Both the position numbers and the translations under genes were made by a program. The notes below the pieces were generated by a model, which had not been told where the DNA came from, ran no database searches, and saw nothing but the letters and a program-made list of their open reading frames with translations. From contig NZ_CP060635.1 in NCBI RefSeq assembly GCF_014337215.1, positions 1,811,501 to 1,875,500 of the forward strand: a stretch of 64,000 nt of DNA, written 5' to 3'. Below are positions 33,249 to 41,850 of this stretch, piece by piece (within the stretch, counting starts at the first letter, position 1; the number at the start of each line of letters is the position of its first letter). This stretch comes from Wansuia hejianensis. GTDB lineage: Bacteria; Bacillota; Clostridia; Lachnospirales; Lachnospiraceae.

Positions 33249-35459
33249 TCAGTCACGGGCCAACTCTCCAATTCTCTGTGACAGAGTCGTATAACGGTTC
33301 TCCTCCGTCTGATTATCTATCATCGCCTGAAAAGTATCCGCGCTGCCAGTCAGCACCACACATTTTCTGGCTCTTGTAACTGCCGTATACAAAAGATTGC
33401 GGGTCATCAGCATCTTCGGGCCGCCGAGGAGAGGGATCACGACCGCCGGATATTCACTTCCCTGGGCCTTATGTATGGTAGTCGCATATGCCAGCTCCAG
33501 CTCATCCAGCTGTTTAAAGGTATAGTCTACAAAGCGGCCTTCCTCATATTCCACCGTCAGCAATTCTCCAAAAGAATTGATGGAGGTGATTACGCCCAGG
33601 TCTCCGTTGAACACGCCCATGCCTCTTTGTGCCGCGATTCCATGCTTACCCCGGATCTCCCACTCCAGCTGATAATTGTTCTTGATCTGCATCACCTTGT
33701 CGCCTTCCCGGAAGACTCCCCTTCCATTCTCCCTCTCTGCCTTATCAGGTCCCGGCGGGTTCAGGTATCTCTGAAGGATTTCGTTCAGACTCTCCACACC
33801 CAGGGGACCTTTCCGCATGGGAGAGAGAACCTGGATATCCTGAGGCCTGGCATCCGTGTATTTTGGCAGCTTCTGGGACACCAGAGTCAGTATCACTTTC
33901 TGTATCACTCTCACATCATTCCGCTGGAGGAAAAAGAAATCTCTGCTGTGGTTGTCCAGGCTGACCGTCTGGCCTGCATGGATCTTGTGGGCATTTACCA
34001 CGATATCGCTCTCCGATGCCTGCCGGAAAATCCTGGTCAGTTCCACCACCGGAAAAGCTTTCGCACGGATCATATCCCGCAGAACACTTCCCGGCCCTAC
34101 ACTGGGAAGCTGATTCATATCGCCCACCAGAATCAGACGTGTTCCAGGCACGATGGCGGATAAAAGCGCATGCATCAGATGGATATCTACCATGGACATT
34201 TCATCAATGATTATCACATCGGCCTCCAGAGGATTGTCTTCATTCCGTTCAAAACGCACATTCGCCGATGATTCTTCCACAACTCCCGACAGCTCCAGCA
34301 GCCTGTGGATCGTAGAAGCCTCATATCCAGTGGCTTCCGTCATTCTCTTGGCAGCCCGGCCTGTGGGCGCAGCGAGGAAAATATCCATGTCCTCCGACTC
34401 AAAATAACGGATCATCGTATTGATCGTGGTAGTCTTACCTGTTCCCGGACCTCCCGTTAATATCATTAATCCGTTCCGGACAGCTGCCGCAACGGCTTTT
34501 CTCTGCATGATATCCAGGGTGATCCCATCCTTAGCCTCGATCATGGCAATTCGTTTCTCAATGCCTTCCTCTGCATTCTCACACACTATATTCAGTTCCT
34601 GAAGCATTCGCGCGGTGTTTAATTCCAGAAAATAAGACTGGCTGGTATAGACATTTTCCTCTTTCATAATGATCTTCCGGTCAATGGCCATATCCATCAG
34701 ATACTTGCCGAGCACTTCCCTTTCAACTCCCAGAAGCTCGCTGGTTCTGTACAGCAGTTCTTCCTTCGGAAGATACATGTGCCCCTGGGCACTGGCCTGG
34801 CTCAGTGTATAATAGAGGCCGCTGCGGATCCGGTATTCCGAATCAGTCCGAATCCCCACGCGGCCTGCGATTTCATCTGCGATTTTAAAGCCGACTCCCT
34901 GAATGTCCTCCGCTAGCTTATAGGGATTTTCCCTCAGAATGCGGTACAGGGTGTCCTGATACTGATTGTAGATCTTAATGCCCAGAGTCAGGGAAATGCC
35001 ATACTGGGACAGAAAAATCATGGCGTTCTGCATCTGAGATTTCTCAATCATCTGCTCTCCGATTTCTCTGGCCTTCCTGTCACTGATTCCCTTGATCTCC
35101 GCAAGGCGCTCCGGCTCCTCTTCCATAATTCTCAAGGTATCGTCACCAAACCGGCGGACGATTCTGGCAGCCAGCGCCGCCCCGATCCCTTTGACCGCTC
35201 CGCTGCCCAGGTACCGTTCCAGCGCCAGCCCGTTCTGAGGGATCTTAATCCAGTATTGTTCGGCCTTAAACTGTTGGCCGTATGTGGCATGGGTGCTATA
35301 CTGTCCCTCTGCCTCCAGATATTCTCCCTCGTGTACCGACTGAAAGCTTCCCACGCAGGTAATTTCATCCTTACCCGCGCTCAAATTCAATACCGTATAT
35401 CCATTTTCCTCATTCCTGTAAACGATATGTTCTACATATCCTTCTATTTTTTCTCTCAT
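33249..35459 (-). CDS. recD2: RecD2-family 5'-3' DNA helicase
   Basis: A 736-residue SF1B helicase. The N-terminus (EGYVEHIVYRNEENGYTVLN) is an OB-like domain, helix-hairpin-helix repeats lie near residues 90-200, and the motor follows: GGPGTGKTTTI (Walker A), VIIIDEMSMVD (Walker B), GDMNQLPSVGPG, and the C-terminal YATTIHKAQGSEYPAV and YTAVTRARK motifs. RecD2 works without RecBC in genome maintenance and mismatch or break repair. It lies between mbl/mreB and comF in a long co-oriented block. Confidence 0.94.
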   Translation of the reverse strand: MREKIEGYVEHIVYRNEENGYTVLNLSAGKDEITCVGSFQSVHEGEYLEAEGQYSTHATYGQQFKAEQYWIKIPQNGLALERYLGSGAVKGIGAALAARIVRRFGDDTLRIMEEEPERLAEIKGISDRKAREIGEQMIEKSQMQNAMIFLSQYGISLTLGIKIYNQYQDTLYRILRENPYKLAEDIQGVGFKIADEIAGRVGIRTDSEYRIRSGLYYTLSQASAQGHMYLPKEELLYRTSELLGVEREVLGKYLMDMAIDRKIIMKEENVYTSQSYFLELNTARMLQELNIVCENAEEGIEKRIAMIEAKDGITLDIMQRKAVAAAVRNGLMILTGGPGTGKTTTINTMIRYFESEDMDIFLAAPTGRAAKRMTEATGYEASTIHRLLELSGVVEESSANVRFERNEDNPLEADVIIIDEMSMVDIHLMHALLSAIVPGTRLILVGDMNQLPSVGPGSVLRDMIRAKAFPVVELTRIFRQASESDIVVNAHKIHAGQTVSLDNHSRDFFFLQRNDVRVIQKVILTLVSQKLPKYTDARPQDIQVLSPMRKGPLGVESLNEILQRYLNPPGPDKAERENGRGVFREGDKVMQIKNNYQLEWEIRGKHGIAAQRGMGVFNGDLGVITSINSFGELLTVEYEEGRFVDYTFKQLDELELAYATTIHKAQGSEYPAVVIPLLGGPKMLMTRNLLYTAVTRARKCVVLTGSADTFQAMIDNQTEENRYTTLSQRIGELARD

Positions 35460-35467
35460 AGTATCTG

Positions 35468-36463
35468 CTATCTGCGTTCGAAATCCGCCATTATCTCCAC
35501 ATATTCTCCGGTTCCCAGCGCCACTACGGAGGCCGGGTTCTCAGCCGTCATGGTGTTGATTCCCGTACGTTCACTGATCACTTCCTCCAGCCCGTCCAGC
35601 AGAGCGCCGCCGCCGGTCAGCACGATTCCCCGTTCTGATACGTCGGCCGCCAGTTCCGGCGGGGTTTTCTCAAGAACACTGTGAACAGCCTCCACAATCT
35701 GGCTGACCGTATCCACCAGGGCTTCCCTGATCTCCTCCGAGGTAAGCGTCACTGTCTTCGGCAGTCCGGTCACAACATTCCTACCCTTAATATCCATGGT
35801 CATCAGCTCCGGCTGCTGGTAAGCTGTTCCGATCTTGATCTTCACCGCTTCTGCTGTCTGCTCACCGATGAACAGCCCATGGTTTTTCCTCACATAGCGG
35901 ATAATCGCCTCGTTGAAATTATCACCGGCAATACGGATCGAGGAGGACACAACAATTCCTCCCAGGGAAATCACCGCGATATCCGTGGTCCCCCCGCCGA
36001 TATCGACAATCATGTTGCCGCAGGGCTTCGTGATATCTATGCCGGCCCCGATTGCCGCGGCTATGGGTTCCTCCACAATTGTCACCTCCCTGGCTCCCGC
36101 CTGATAGGTGGCCTCTTCCACAGCTCTGCGTTCCACATCCGTCACACCGCTGGGCACACAGATGACAATTCTGGGCTTTCGGAAGCCTCTTCGTCCCATG
36201 GATTTCTGAATGAAATACCGAAGCATCTTCTCTGTGATCACATAGTCAGAGATCACGCCCTGGCGCAGAGGCCTGATTGCCATGATATTGCCGGGAGTCC
36301 GGCCGATCATCTGACGTGCTTCTTCGCCTATGGCCTTTACTTTATCTGAATCCTTATCATAAGCCACCACCGATGGCTCTTTCAGTACAATTCCTTTTCC
36401 TTTCGCATATACCAGGATACTGGCTGTCCCCAGGTCGATTCCAATATCTGTCGCAGCTGCCAT
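35468..36463 (-). CDS. mreB: MreB/Mbl-type rod-shape actin homologue
   Basis: A 331-residue bacterial actin starting MAAATDIGIDLGTASILVY at ATG 36463 after AAAGGGG; the frame to 36544 is not needed. Phosphate-binding loops IGIDLGTAS and VDIGGGTTDIAV, the adenosine motif LTGGGALLDGLEE, and IRPLRQGVISDY mark the family. It forms membrane-associated filaments that guide side-wall synthesis. mreC and mreD are not adjacent, so this is more likely an Mbl/MreBH-type paralogue. It is transcribed after uvrA. Confidence 0.9.
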   Translation of the reverse strand: MAAATDIGIDLGTASILVYAKGKGIVLKEPSVVAYDKDSDKVKAIGEEARQMIGRTPGNIMAIRPLRQGVISDYVITEKMLRYFIQKSMGRRGFRKPRIVICVPSGVTDVERRAVEEATYQAGAREVTIVEEPIAAAIGAGIDITKPCGNMIVDIGGGTTDIAVISLGGIVVSSSIRIAGDNFNEAIIRYVRKNHGLFIGEQTAEAVKIKIGTAYQQPELMTMDIKGRNVVTGLPKTVTLTSEEIREALVDTVSQIVEAVHSVLEKTPPELAADVSERGIVLTGGGALLDGLEEVISERTGINTMTAENPASVVALGTGEYVEIMADFERR

Positions 36464-36547
36464 AATAATCCCCTTTCCGTCTATCCAACAACAGTTACCC
36501 TTCACAAAATGATTATACTCAAATACAAGGGCAAAGGAAAGCACTTT

Positions 36548-39382
36548 TTACAGATATTTTTTGACATACTGCCCGGTGTAAGATACGGGATTCGACGCGA
36601 TTTCCTCCGGAGTCCCTTTTGCGATTACTGTGCCTCCCCGGTCGCCGCCTTCCGGTCCGATGTCGATGATATAATCGGCAGTTTTAATGACATCCAGATT
36701 ATGTTCAATCACAATCACTGTGTTGCCGCCCTCCGACAGCCGCTTCAGAATATCCACCAGCTTGTGGACATCCGCAAAGTGAAGTCCCGTCGTAGGCTCA
36801 TCCAGAATATAGATCGTCTTTCCCGTGCCGCGCTTAGAAAGTTCCGTAGCCAGCTTGATCCTCTGTGCCTCGCCGCCCGACAGAGTGGTAGAGGGCTGTC
36901 CCAGCCGGATATACGAAAGTCCCACATCGTTCAGTGTCTCTATTTTTCTGCGGATGGAGGGAACGTGTTCAAAAAAGCTAAGAGCTTCCTCCACCGTCAT
37001 GTCCAGTACGTCATAAATGCTTTTCCCCTTGTATTTTACCTCTAAAGTCTCCCGGTTATACCGTTTTCCCTGACAGACTTCACAGGGCACGTATACATCT
37101 GGAAGAAAATGCATTTCTATTTTAATAATTCCATCACCGCTGCAGGCCTCGCAGCGTCCGCCTTTCACGTTGAAGCTGAACCTCCCCTTCTTGTAGCCTC
37201 TTGCTTTGGCGTCCGCCGTGGCGGCAAACAGATCCCGGATCATGTCAAATACGCCCGTATAGGTAGCGGGATTGGAGCGGGGCGTCCGGCCGATGGGAGA
37301 CTGGTCGATATCAATCACCTTATCCAGCTGTTCCTCGCCTTCCAGCCCCTTGTGCCTGCCGGGTATCAGACGCGCCCGGTTCAGATCTCTGGCCAGCCTC
37401 TTATAGAGGATCTCATTGACCAGGGAGCTTTTTCCGGAGCCGGAGACACCCGTGACGCAGGTCATCACTCCCAGCGGAAAGGCCACGTCGATATTCTTCA
37501 GATTATTTTCCCGCGCCCCCAGCACCTTCAGCCAGCCGGTGGGCTTCCTGCGGGTCTCGGGCACCGGAATTTTGATTTTTCCGCTCAGATAGGCTCCTGT
37601 AATGGATCTCTCATTGTTCATCAGATCTTCAGCCGTGCCAATGCCTACCAGCTCGCCTCCGTGCTCCCCTGCTCCCGGCCCGATATCCACGACGCAGTCT
37701 GCCGCACGCATCGTATCCTCGTCGTGTTCCACCACGATCAGGGAATTGCCCAGATCCCGCAGATGCCTCAATGTCGCCAGCAGCTTGTCATTGTCCCTCT
37801 GGTGCAGGCCGATACTAGGCTCATCCAGGATATAAGCAACTCCCACCAGCCCGGAACCAATCTGGGTAGCCAGACGTATCCGCTGGGCTTCTCCGCCCGA
37901 AAGGGTGCCGGTTGCCCTGGCCAGTGTCAGATAATCCAGGCCCACATCCATCAGAAAGCCCACCCGGGCCTTGATTTCCTTCAGAATCTGCTTACCGATC
38001 AGCTTCTGCTGGTCTGTCAGCACCATTCCCCTCAGAAATTCCGTCAGCTTTTCGATAGACAGGTTCGTCACTTCATAGATATTTTTATCACTCACCGTCA
38101 CGGCGAGAGAGGTCGCCTTCAGCCTCTGCCCATGGCAGGCCGGACAGGGTGTGATGCGCATGAATGTCTCATATTCCTGCTTGCTGCTCTCTGAACCAGT
38201 CTCACGGTAACGGCGCTCCACATTTTTAATCAGGCCTTCAAAGGCCACATCATAAACGCCTTCTCCCCGCTGGCCTTTGTAATGTACCTTTACACTCTTT
38301 CCGTTGGTTCCGTAGATAATAACGTCATGTATTTCCTTCGGGTAATCGCAGAACGGCGTATCCAGTGAAAACTGGTAGGCATCCGCCAGGGCATCCAGAA
38401 TCGCCCGGGTAAAGCTGCCTTTATCCGTACAGGACTGCCAGCCCATCACGGCAATGGCTCCCTGCGAAATGGAAAGGCTCGGGTCCGGAATCATCAGCTC
38501 CTCCGAAAACTCCATCTTATAGCCAAGTCCATAGCACTCCGGACAGGCTCCAAAGGGATTATTGAAGGAAAAGCTCCGGGGCTCTATCTCATCCATGCTG
38601 ATTCCGCAGTCCGGACAGGAAAAGCTCTGGCTGAAGCTCTGTGTGCTGCCGTCCATGATATCCACAATCAGAAGCCCCTCTGAAAGGCCCAAGACTGTTT
38701 CGATAGAATCCGTCAACCGCTTCTCAATACCTTCTTTTACTACCAGCCGGTCTACCACAATCTCAATATTATGCTTCAGGTTCTTATCCAGCTTGATCTC
38801 TTCCGTCAGCTCATACAGGCTGCCATCCACCATCACACGGACAAAGCCGCTCCGCTTCGCCTGCTCCAGAACCTTTTCATGACGCCCCTTGCGGCCGCGC
38901 ACCACCGGCGCCAACAGCTGGATCTTGGTCCGCTCAGGCAGTGAGAGGATCTTATCCACCATCTGATCCACAGTCTGCCTGCTGATTTCACGGCCACATT
39001 TGGGGCAGTGCGGAATGCCGACACGCGCATAGAGCAGCCGGAAATAATCATAGATCTCCGTCACGGTCCCAACTGTAGATCTCGGGTTCCGGTTCGTCGA
39101 CTTCTGGTCAATGGAAATGGCAGGCGGCAGCCCTTCTATACTTTCCACGTTAGGCTTCTCCATCTGCCCCAGGAACTGCCGGGCGTAGGAGGAGAGGCTC
39201 TCCATATAACGTCTCTGCCCCTCCGCGTAAATTGTATCAAAAGCCAGCGAGCTCTTCCCCGAACCCGACAGGCCTGTAAGCACCACAAATTCATTCCTGG
39301 GGATGTCCACATTCAAATCCTTCAGATTATTCTCCGCCGCCCCCCGTATTTTAATAAATTGATTGCCCTGCTTCTGTATCAT
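36548..39382 (-). CDS. uvrA: UvrABC excinuclease subunit A
   Basis: A 944-residue DNA damage sensor with two ABC modules. Walker A motifs are GLSGSGKSSLAF (near residue 36) and GVSGSGKSSLV (near 645); signature motifs are L-S-G-G-E-A-Q-R-I in both halves. Zinc sites include CPKCGRE, CPDCG...CPEC, and CEACSGDG...CEVCQGKR. Length and motif order are normal. The gene has its own promoter and a good DinR-type SOS box immediately upstream, so damage induction is likely. uvrB is not in the window. Confidence 0.97.
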   Translation of the reverse strand: MIQKQGNQFIKIRGAAENNLKDLNVDIPRNEFVVLTGLSGSGKSSLAFDTIYAEGQRRYMESLSSYARQFLGQMEKPNVESIEGLPPAISIDQKSTNRNPRSTVGTVTEIYDYFRLLYARVGIPHCPKCGREISRQTVDQMVDKILSLPERTKIQLLAPVVRGRKGRHEKVLEQAKRSGFVRVMVDGSLYELTEEIKLDKNLKHNIEIVVDRLVVKEGIEKRLTDSIETVLGLSEGLLIVDIMDGSTQSFSQSFSCPDCGISMDEIEPRSFSFNNPFGACPECYGLGYKMEFSEELMIPDPSLSISQGAIAVMGWQSCTDKGSFTRAILDALADAYQFSLDTPFCDYPKEIHDVIIYGTNGKSVKVHYKGQRGEGVYDVAFEGLIKNVERRYRETGSESSKQEYETFMRITPCPACHGQRLKATSLAVTVSDKNIYEVTNLSIEKLTEFLRGMVLTDQQKLIGKQILKEIKARVGFLMDVGLDYLTLARATGTLSGGEAQRIRLATQIGSGLVGVAYILDEPSIGLHQRDNDKLLATLRHLRDLGNSLIVVEHDEDTMRAADCVVDIGPGAGEHGGELVGIGTAEDLMNNERSITGAYLSGKIKIPVPETRRKPTGWLKVLGARENNLKNIDVAFPLGVMTCVTGVSGSGKSSLVNEILYKRLARDLNRARLIPGRHKGLEGEEQLDKVIDIDQSPIGRTPRSNPATYTGVFDMIRDLFAATADAKARGYKKGRFSFNVKGGRCEACSGDGIIKIEMHFLPDVYVPCEVCQGKRYNRETLEVKYKGKSIYDVLDMTVEEALSFFEHVPSIRRKIETLNDVGLSYIRLGQPSTTLSGGEAQRIKLATELSKRGTGKTIYILDEPTTGLHFADVHKLVDILKRLSEGGNTVIVIEHNLDVIKTADYIIDIGPEGGDRGGTVIAKGTPEEIASNPVSYTGQYVKKYL

Positions 39383-39431
39383 GTTATCTCCTCTTAATCA
39401 ATCAAACTTATCTATATCATTTCACTTCTGT

Positions 39432-39460
39432 ATCATATCATACTTCTATTCGTTATGCAA
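39432..39460 (-). promoter_or_regulatory. uvrA promoter
   Basis: On the minus strand TTGCAT (39460-39455) and TATGAT (39437-39432) are spaced by 17 bp, about 50 bp before the uvrA start. The -35 overlaps the SOS box. Confidence 0.7.
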
Positions 39461-39471
39461 ACATTTGTTCT
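39458..39471 (-). promoter_or_regulatory. DinR/LexA-type SOS box
   Basis: AGAACAAATGTTTG fits the Gram-positive SOS consensus CGAACRNRYGTTYC except at its first and last base. It overlaps the -35 element of uvrA, the expected place for LexA repression. Confidence 0.75.
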
Positions 39472-39724
39472 GTCCAAAAAACCGGAGATTCATCAATAAC
39501 CAGAGGGCAATTAATGTTCTGCTTCCAAACGGTCGGTGATGAGAGAGGCGTTTTAGATCACCCAGGTTCACCGAAAGTGTCATCAATATGATTACAGACA
39601 GTAATTCTTGGCTGATTGCAGCCTGCTGGCGCCAGCATCTCTTTATTGAATACAAAATCAACCGTCTGAAGCCATCGGGGTTCCCACCTCTGGCGAGGGC
39701 CAATGTACCGTCTGGAACAGCCAG
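39472..39724. other. Gene-free stretch with small palindromes
   Basis: No credible gene. It holds GGTGAT (39535-39540) facing ATCACC (39557-39562), and a 14-bp perfect palindrome around GCTGGCGCCAGC at 39624-39637. It may belong to the same structured element as 39725-39998. Confidence 0.5.
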
Positions 39725-39998
39725 AAAAGCAGCGGGAGACCTCCGGCGGCTGCGGCCTGTTGGGCAGACCTCTGCAGGGTTGTTAGTAGTTCTTGCTTTC
39801 CGGCGGCTTCTCGCAGGAGGGCGAAAATTGTGCCACCAGCACAATTTTCGAGGGGTACGGAGCTCAGAAAACATCAGTTTTCTGGGCGACTTACCCCGGT
39901 CCCTCCGGAGAGAAGCCGTCGGAAAGCTTAGAACTACTTCAACCCGAAGCCCAGTCTGCCCAACAGGCCGCAGCCGCCGGAGGTCTCCCGCTGCTTTT
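39725..39998. repeat. Large inverted repeat with nested hairpins (structured RNA or MITE-like element)
   Basis: The outer arms 39725-39769 and 39954-39998 are perfectly complementary over 45 bp. Further inside, 39770-39820 and 39901-39953 remain imperfectly complementary. The centre holds two hairpins, 39822-39850 (12-bp stem, CACCA loop) and 39865-39884 (8-bp stem, ATCA loop), the second enclosed by GGGGTA/TACCCC (39852-39857 with 39892-39897). The result is a three-way junction on a long stem. A 189-codon frame crosses the element but looks like a by-product of its GC-rich composition. No transposase is adjacent. Confidence 0.8.
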
Positions 39999-40039
39999 CG
40001 TCCGGGTATCCACACCCACCCCCCGCCACAAACCCATAT

Positions 40040-41107
40040 CTACTTTCGTTTAAATCCTTTATAGATTACACGCACAATAAATATCAGCCCGATATATCCC
40101 ACGAGCGGATAGAACACTCCGACCAGCCTTCCAAATGAAAACAGGCTGAGAACATAGCTTAAGGCTGCTATACCTATGGCAAAGATAACATTTCCATTTT
40201 TTCCACCCGCTTTAAACTGGCTGCAGACTGACCACATCATGGCAGAACAGGAGGAAAATATTCCGAGGATCAGGGTTATGGAAAAGACTGCCCCCAGGCC
40301 GTAAGATATCTTTCTCGCCAGGTATAGAACCGGAATATCAAGACCTGCGGTCGCGTTCCCATTCAGCAGTATCGCCGTACTCATAATTGTGATAGACAGT
40401 ATCAAAGCAACAGCTCCTGATATAACCCCTCTTTTTAACTCTTTACCGGACGAAGCAGACATTCCCAGCTGGGTGTAATATTTGCTCCCCGGGAAAAAGT
40501 TCAGGCCCAGGTATAAGACTCCGCTCAGAATCCAGCTCGGCGCCGTCCGGTACGCAGACAGGCCCCGGGCATATTCGGGTATGTCTATAAAACGGCCGGA
40601 ATCCGTCAGAATTGTGATGAAACCCACAATAAAAGAAAACGCGATGATCACCGGGCCGATGGATGATACAATTTTTACAAGCTTCTCAAAACCGATCAGG
40701 TAGGCGGCCAGCACCAGCCCCGTCATACATGCAGAAGCTATATATTTATTAATTCCATAGTATTCGTTGAGCGTCGCCCCCGCGCCGGATATCAGGACCG
40801 GCATAAGCAGAAGCAGTGTTGCCATAATCAGCCAGATATAAAAAGTGCCGAGCTTTTTGCCGCAAAAATAGTGGAAATGGTTAAAATCCTTATCGAGCTT
40901 ATGCTCAAATCCTGTCCGCATCAGAAAATATCCCATTAATAAAAAGCCCACAAAATTGATTGCGGCAACCGCATAGCTTAAATATCCATAACTGGAAAAA
41001 AACTGCAGAACTTCCTGCCCCGTCGCGAATCCGGAGCCGATAATCCAGGCGATAAAACCTCCTGCGATCCTTACGACAGCTTTTTTATCACATCTTTCTT
41101 CACCCAT
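40040..41107 (-). CDS. YkvI-type membrane transporter (APC-like)
   Basis: A 355-residue protein with about ten transmembrane helices. The start VRIAGGFIAWIIGSGFATGQ has the glycine-rich unwound first helix of LeuT-fold transporters, and helices follow at regular spacing (for example FSFIVGFITILTDSG, ISGAVALILSITIMS). It resembles the YkvI family of B. subtilis, whose substrate is unknown. A 5' leader of about 115 nt separates it from its promoter. It is not obviously in an operon: the structured element lies downstream. Confidence 0.78.
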   Translation of the reverse strand: MGEERCDKKAVVRIAGGFIAWIIGSGFATGQEVLQFFSSYGYLSYAVAAINFVGFLLMGYFLMRTGFEHKLDKDFNHFHYFCGKKLGTFYIWLIMATLLLLMPVLISGAGATLNEYYGINKYIASACMTGLVLAAYLIGFEKLVKIVSSIGPVIIAFSFIVGFITILTDSGRFIDIPEYARGLSAYRTAPSWILSGVLYLGLNFFPGSKYYTQLGMSASSGKELKRGVISGAVALILSITIMSTAILLNGNATAGLDIPVLYLARKISYGLGAVFSITLILGIFSSCSAMMWSVCSQFKAGGKNGNVIFAIGIAALSYVLSLFSFGRLVGVFYPLVGYIGLIFIVRVIYKGFKRK

Positions 41108-41232
41108 TATCCCTCAACCCCGTAAATATCTGCCCGTACAGCCGCTTCTCCAAAGAATTGCGCGCCCTACCGGGAATCATCTGCTACCACGCTTCTGCAA
41201 GTGCCGACCTCCTCTGCAGCCGCTGAAGTATG

Positions 41233-41241
41233 ATTATACCA
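41233..41241 (-). promoter_or_regulatory. Extended -10 promoter of the YkvI-type gene
   Basis: On the minus strand TGG-TATAAT is an extended -10. The -35 (TACAAT, 17 bp upstream) is weak. It lies about 125 bp before the start codon. Confidence 0.55.
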
Positions 41242-41271
41242 CAGATTACATATGAATTGTACTGCTGTTTT

Positions 41272-41850
41272 CTACCCTTCCATATCGTCTTCCCATCCAT
41301 CATCGTCTTCCCAATTTCTTCTGCCGGCAGATGAAGGCTGCCAGGCCTGGCCGAATTTAACATCACGGAATAATGCTGCAAGTCCGGTGATTTGTTTCAG
41401 GCGTAAAATCTCATCTTTATCCATGCCGAGATGTTTGGAAATCCAGGCATCCGAACGGCCGATTTCATGCAGCTCTTTAATGATATTGCTCATCAGATCC
41501 ACATCGTGGGAACCTCTTGCCCGGTTATGCCGGATGGTACTGGCCATCCGGTTAGCAAGGGATTTATCTATCACTGAAACCGGGAGCATCCCGTTCTCAC
41601 GCTCATAAATATCGGGATATTCTTTCATCACGCGGTATCGGTGAAATCCGTCCACAATCACATAGGTATCCTGGGATTTCACATAGTAGCAGACAATCGG
41701 CATGGTATAACCATCCTCTTTGATACTGTCATACAAAAGCTTCATTTCCGGAGGAGCCACGCTGTTGGGATTATAGGTATTCGGCACAACCTTCTCAATT
41801 GGAACCGCTATAACATTATATACAGGGCTTTTAAACTGTTTATCACTCAT
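41272..41850 (-). CDS. ParB/Srx-fold protein, IbrB-like
   Basis: A 192-residue protein with an N-terminal ParB-like domain: VPIEKVVPNTYNPNSV, LLYDSIKEDGYTMPIV, and YVIVDGFHRYRVMKE, the GxHR nucleotide-binding motif. After it come a helical region (ISKHLGMDKDEILRLKQITG) like a ParB helix-turn-helix and a very acidic tail (WEDDDGWEDDMEG). It overlaps the PAPS-reductase-family gene by 8 bp. The pair matches IbrB/IbrA (YbdM/YbdN) of Escherichia coli, described as regulators in some strains. ParB/Srx folds can bind or hydrolyse nucleotides. It is not next to parA or an origin. Confidence 0.8.
   Translation of the reverse strand: MSDKQFKSPVYNVIAVPIEKVVPNTYNPNSVAPPEMKLLYDSIKEDGYTMPIVCYYVKSQDTYVIVDGFHRYRVMKEYPDIYERENGMLPVSVIDKSLANRMASTIRHNRARGSHDVDLMSNIIKELHEIGRSDAWISKHLGMDKDEILRLKQITGLAALFRDVKFGQAWQPSSAGRRNWEDDDGWEDDMEG

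Noticed and set aside
37109..38194. 361-codon open frame on the plus strand
   Set aside because: It lies entirely antisense to uvrA and has no start signal or domain.
39446..40015. 189-codon frame on the minus strand
   Set aside because: It crosses the large inverted repeat. Its Arg/Pro-rich sequence reflects the GC-rich arms, it starts without a ribosome binding site, and repeated peptide stretches come from the two arms. A short real peptide in its last third cannot be fully excluded.
41272..41850. Chromosome-partition ParB near an origin
   Set aside because: The ParB-like domain is not accompanied by parA, parS-like sites or dnaA, and its partner is a PAPS-reductase-family protein, so IbrB-like is the better reading.
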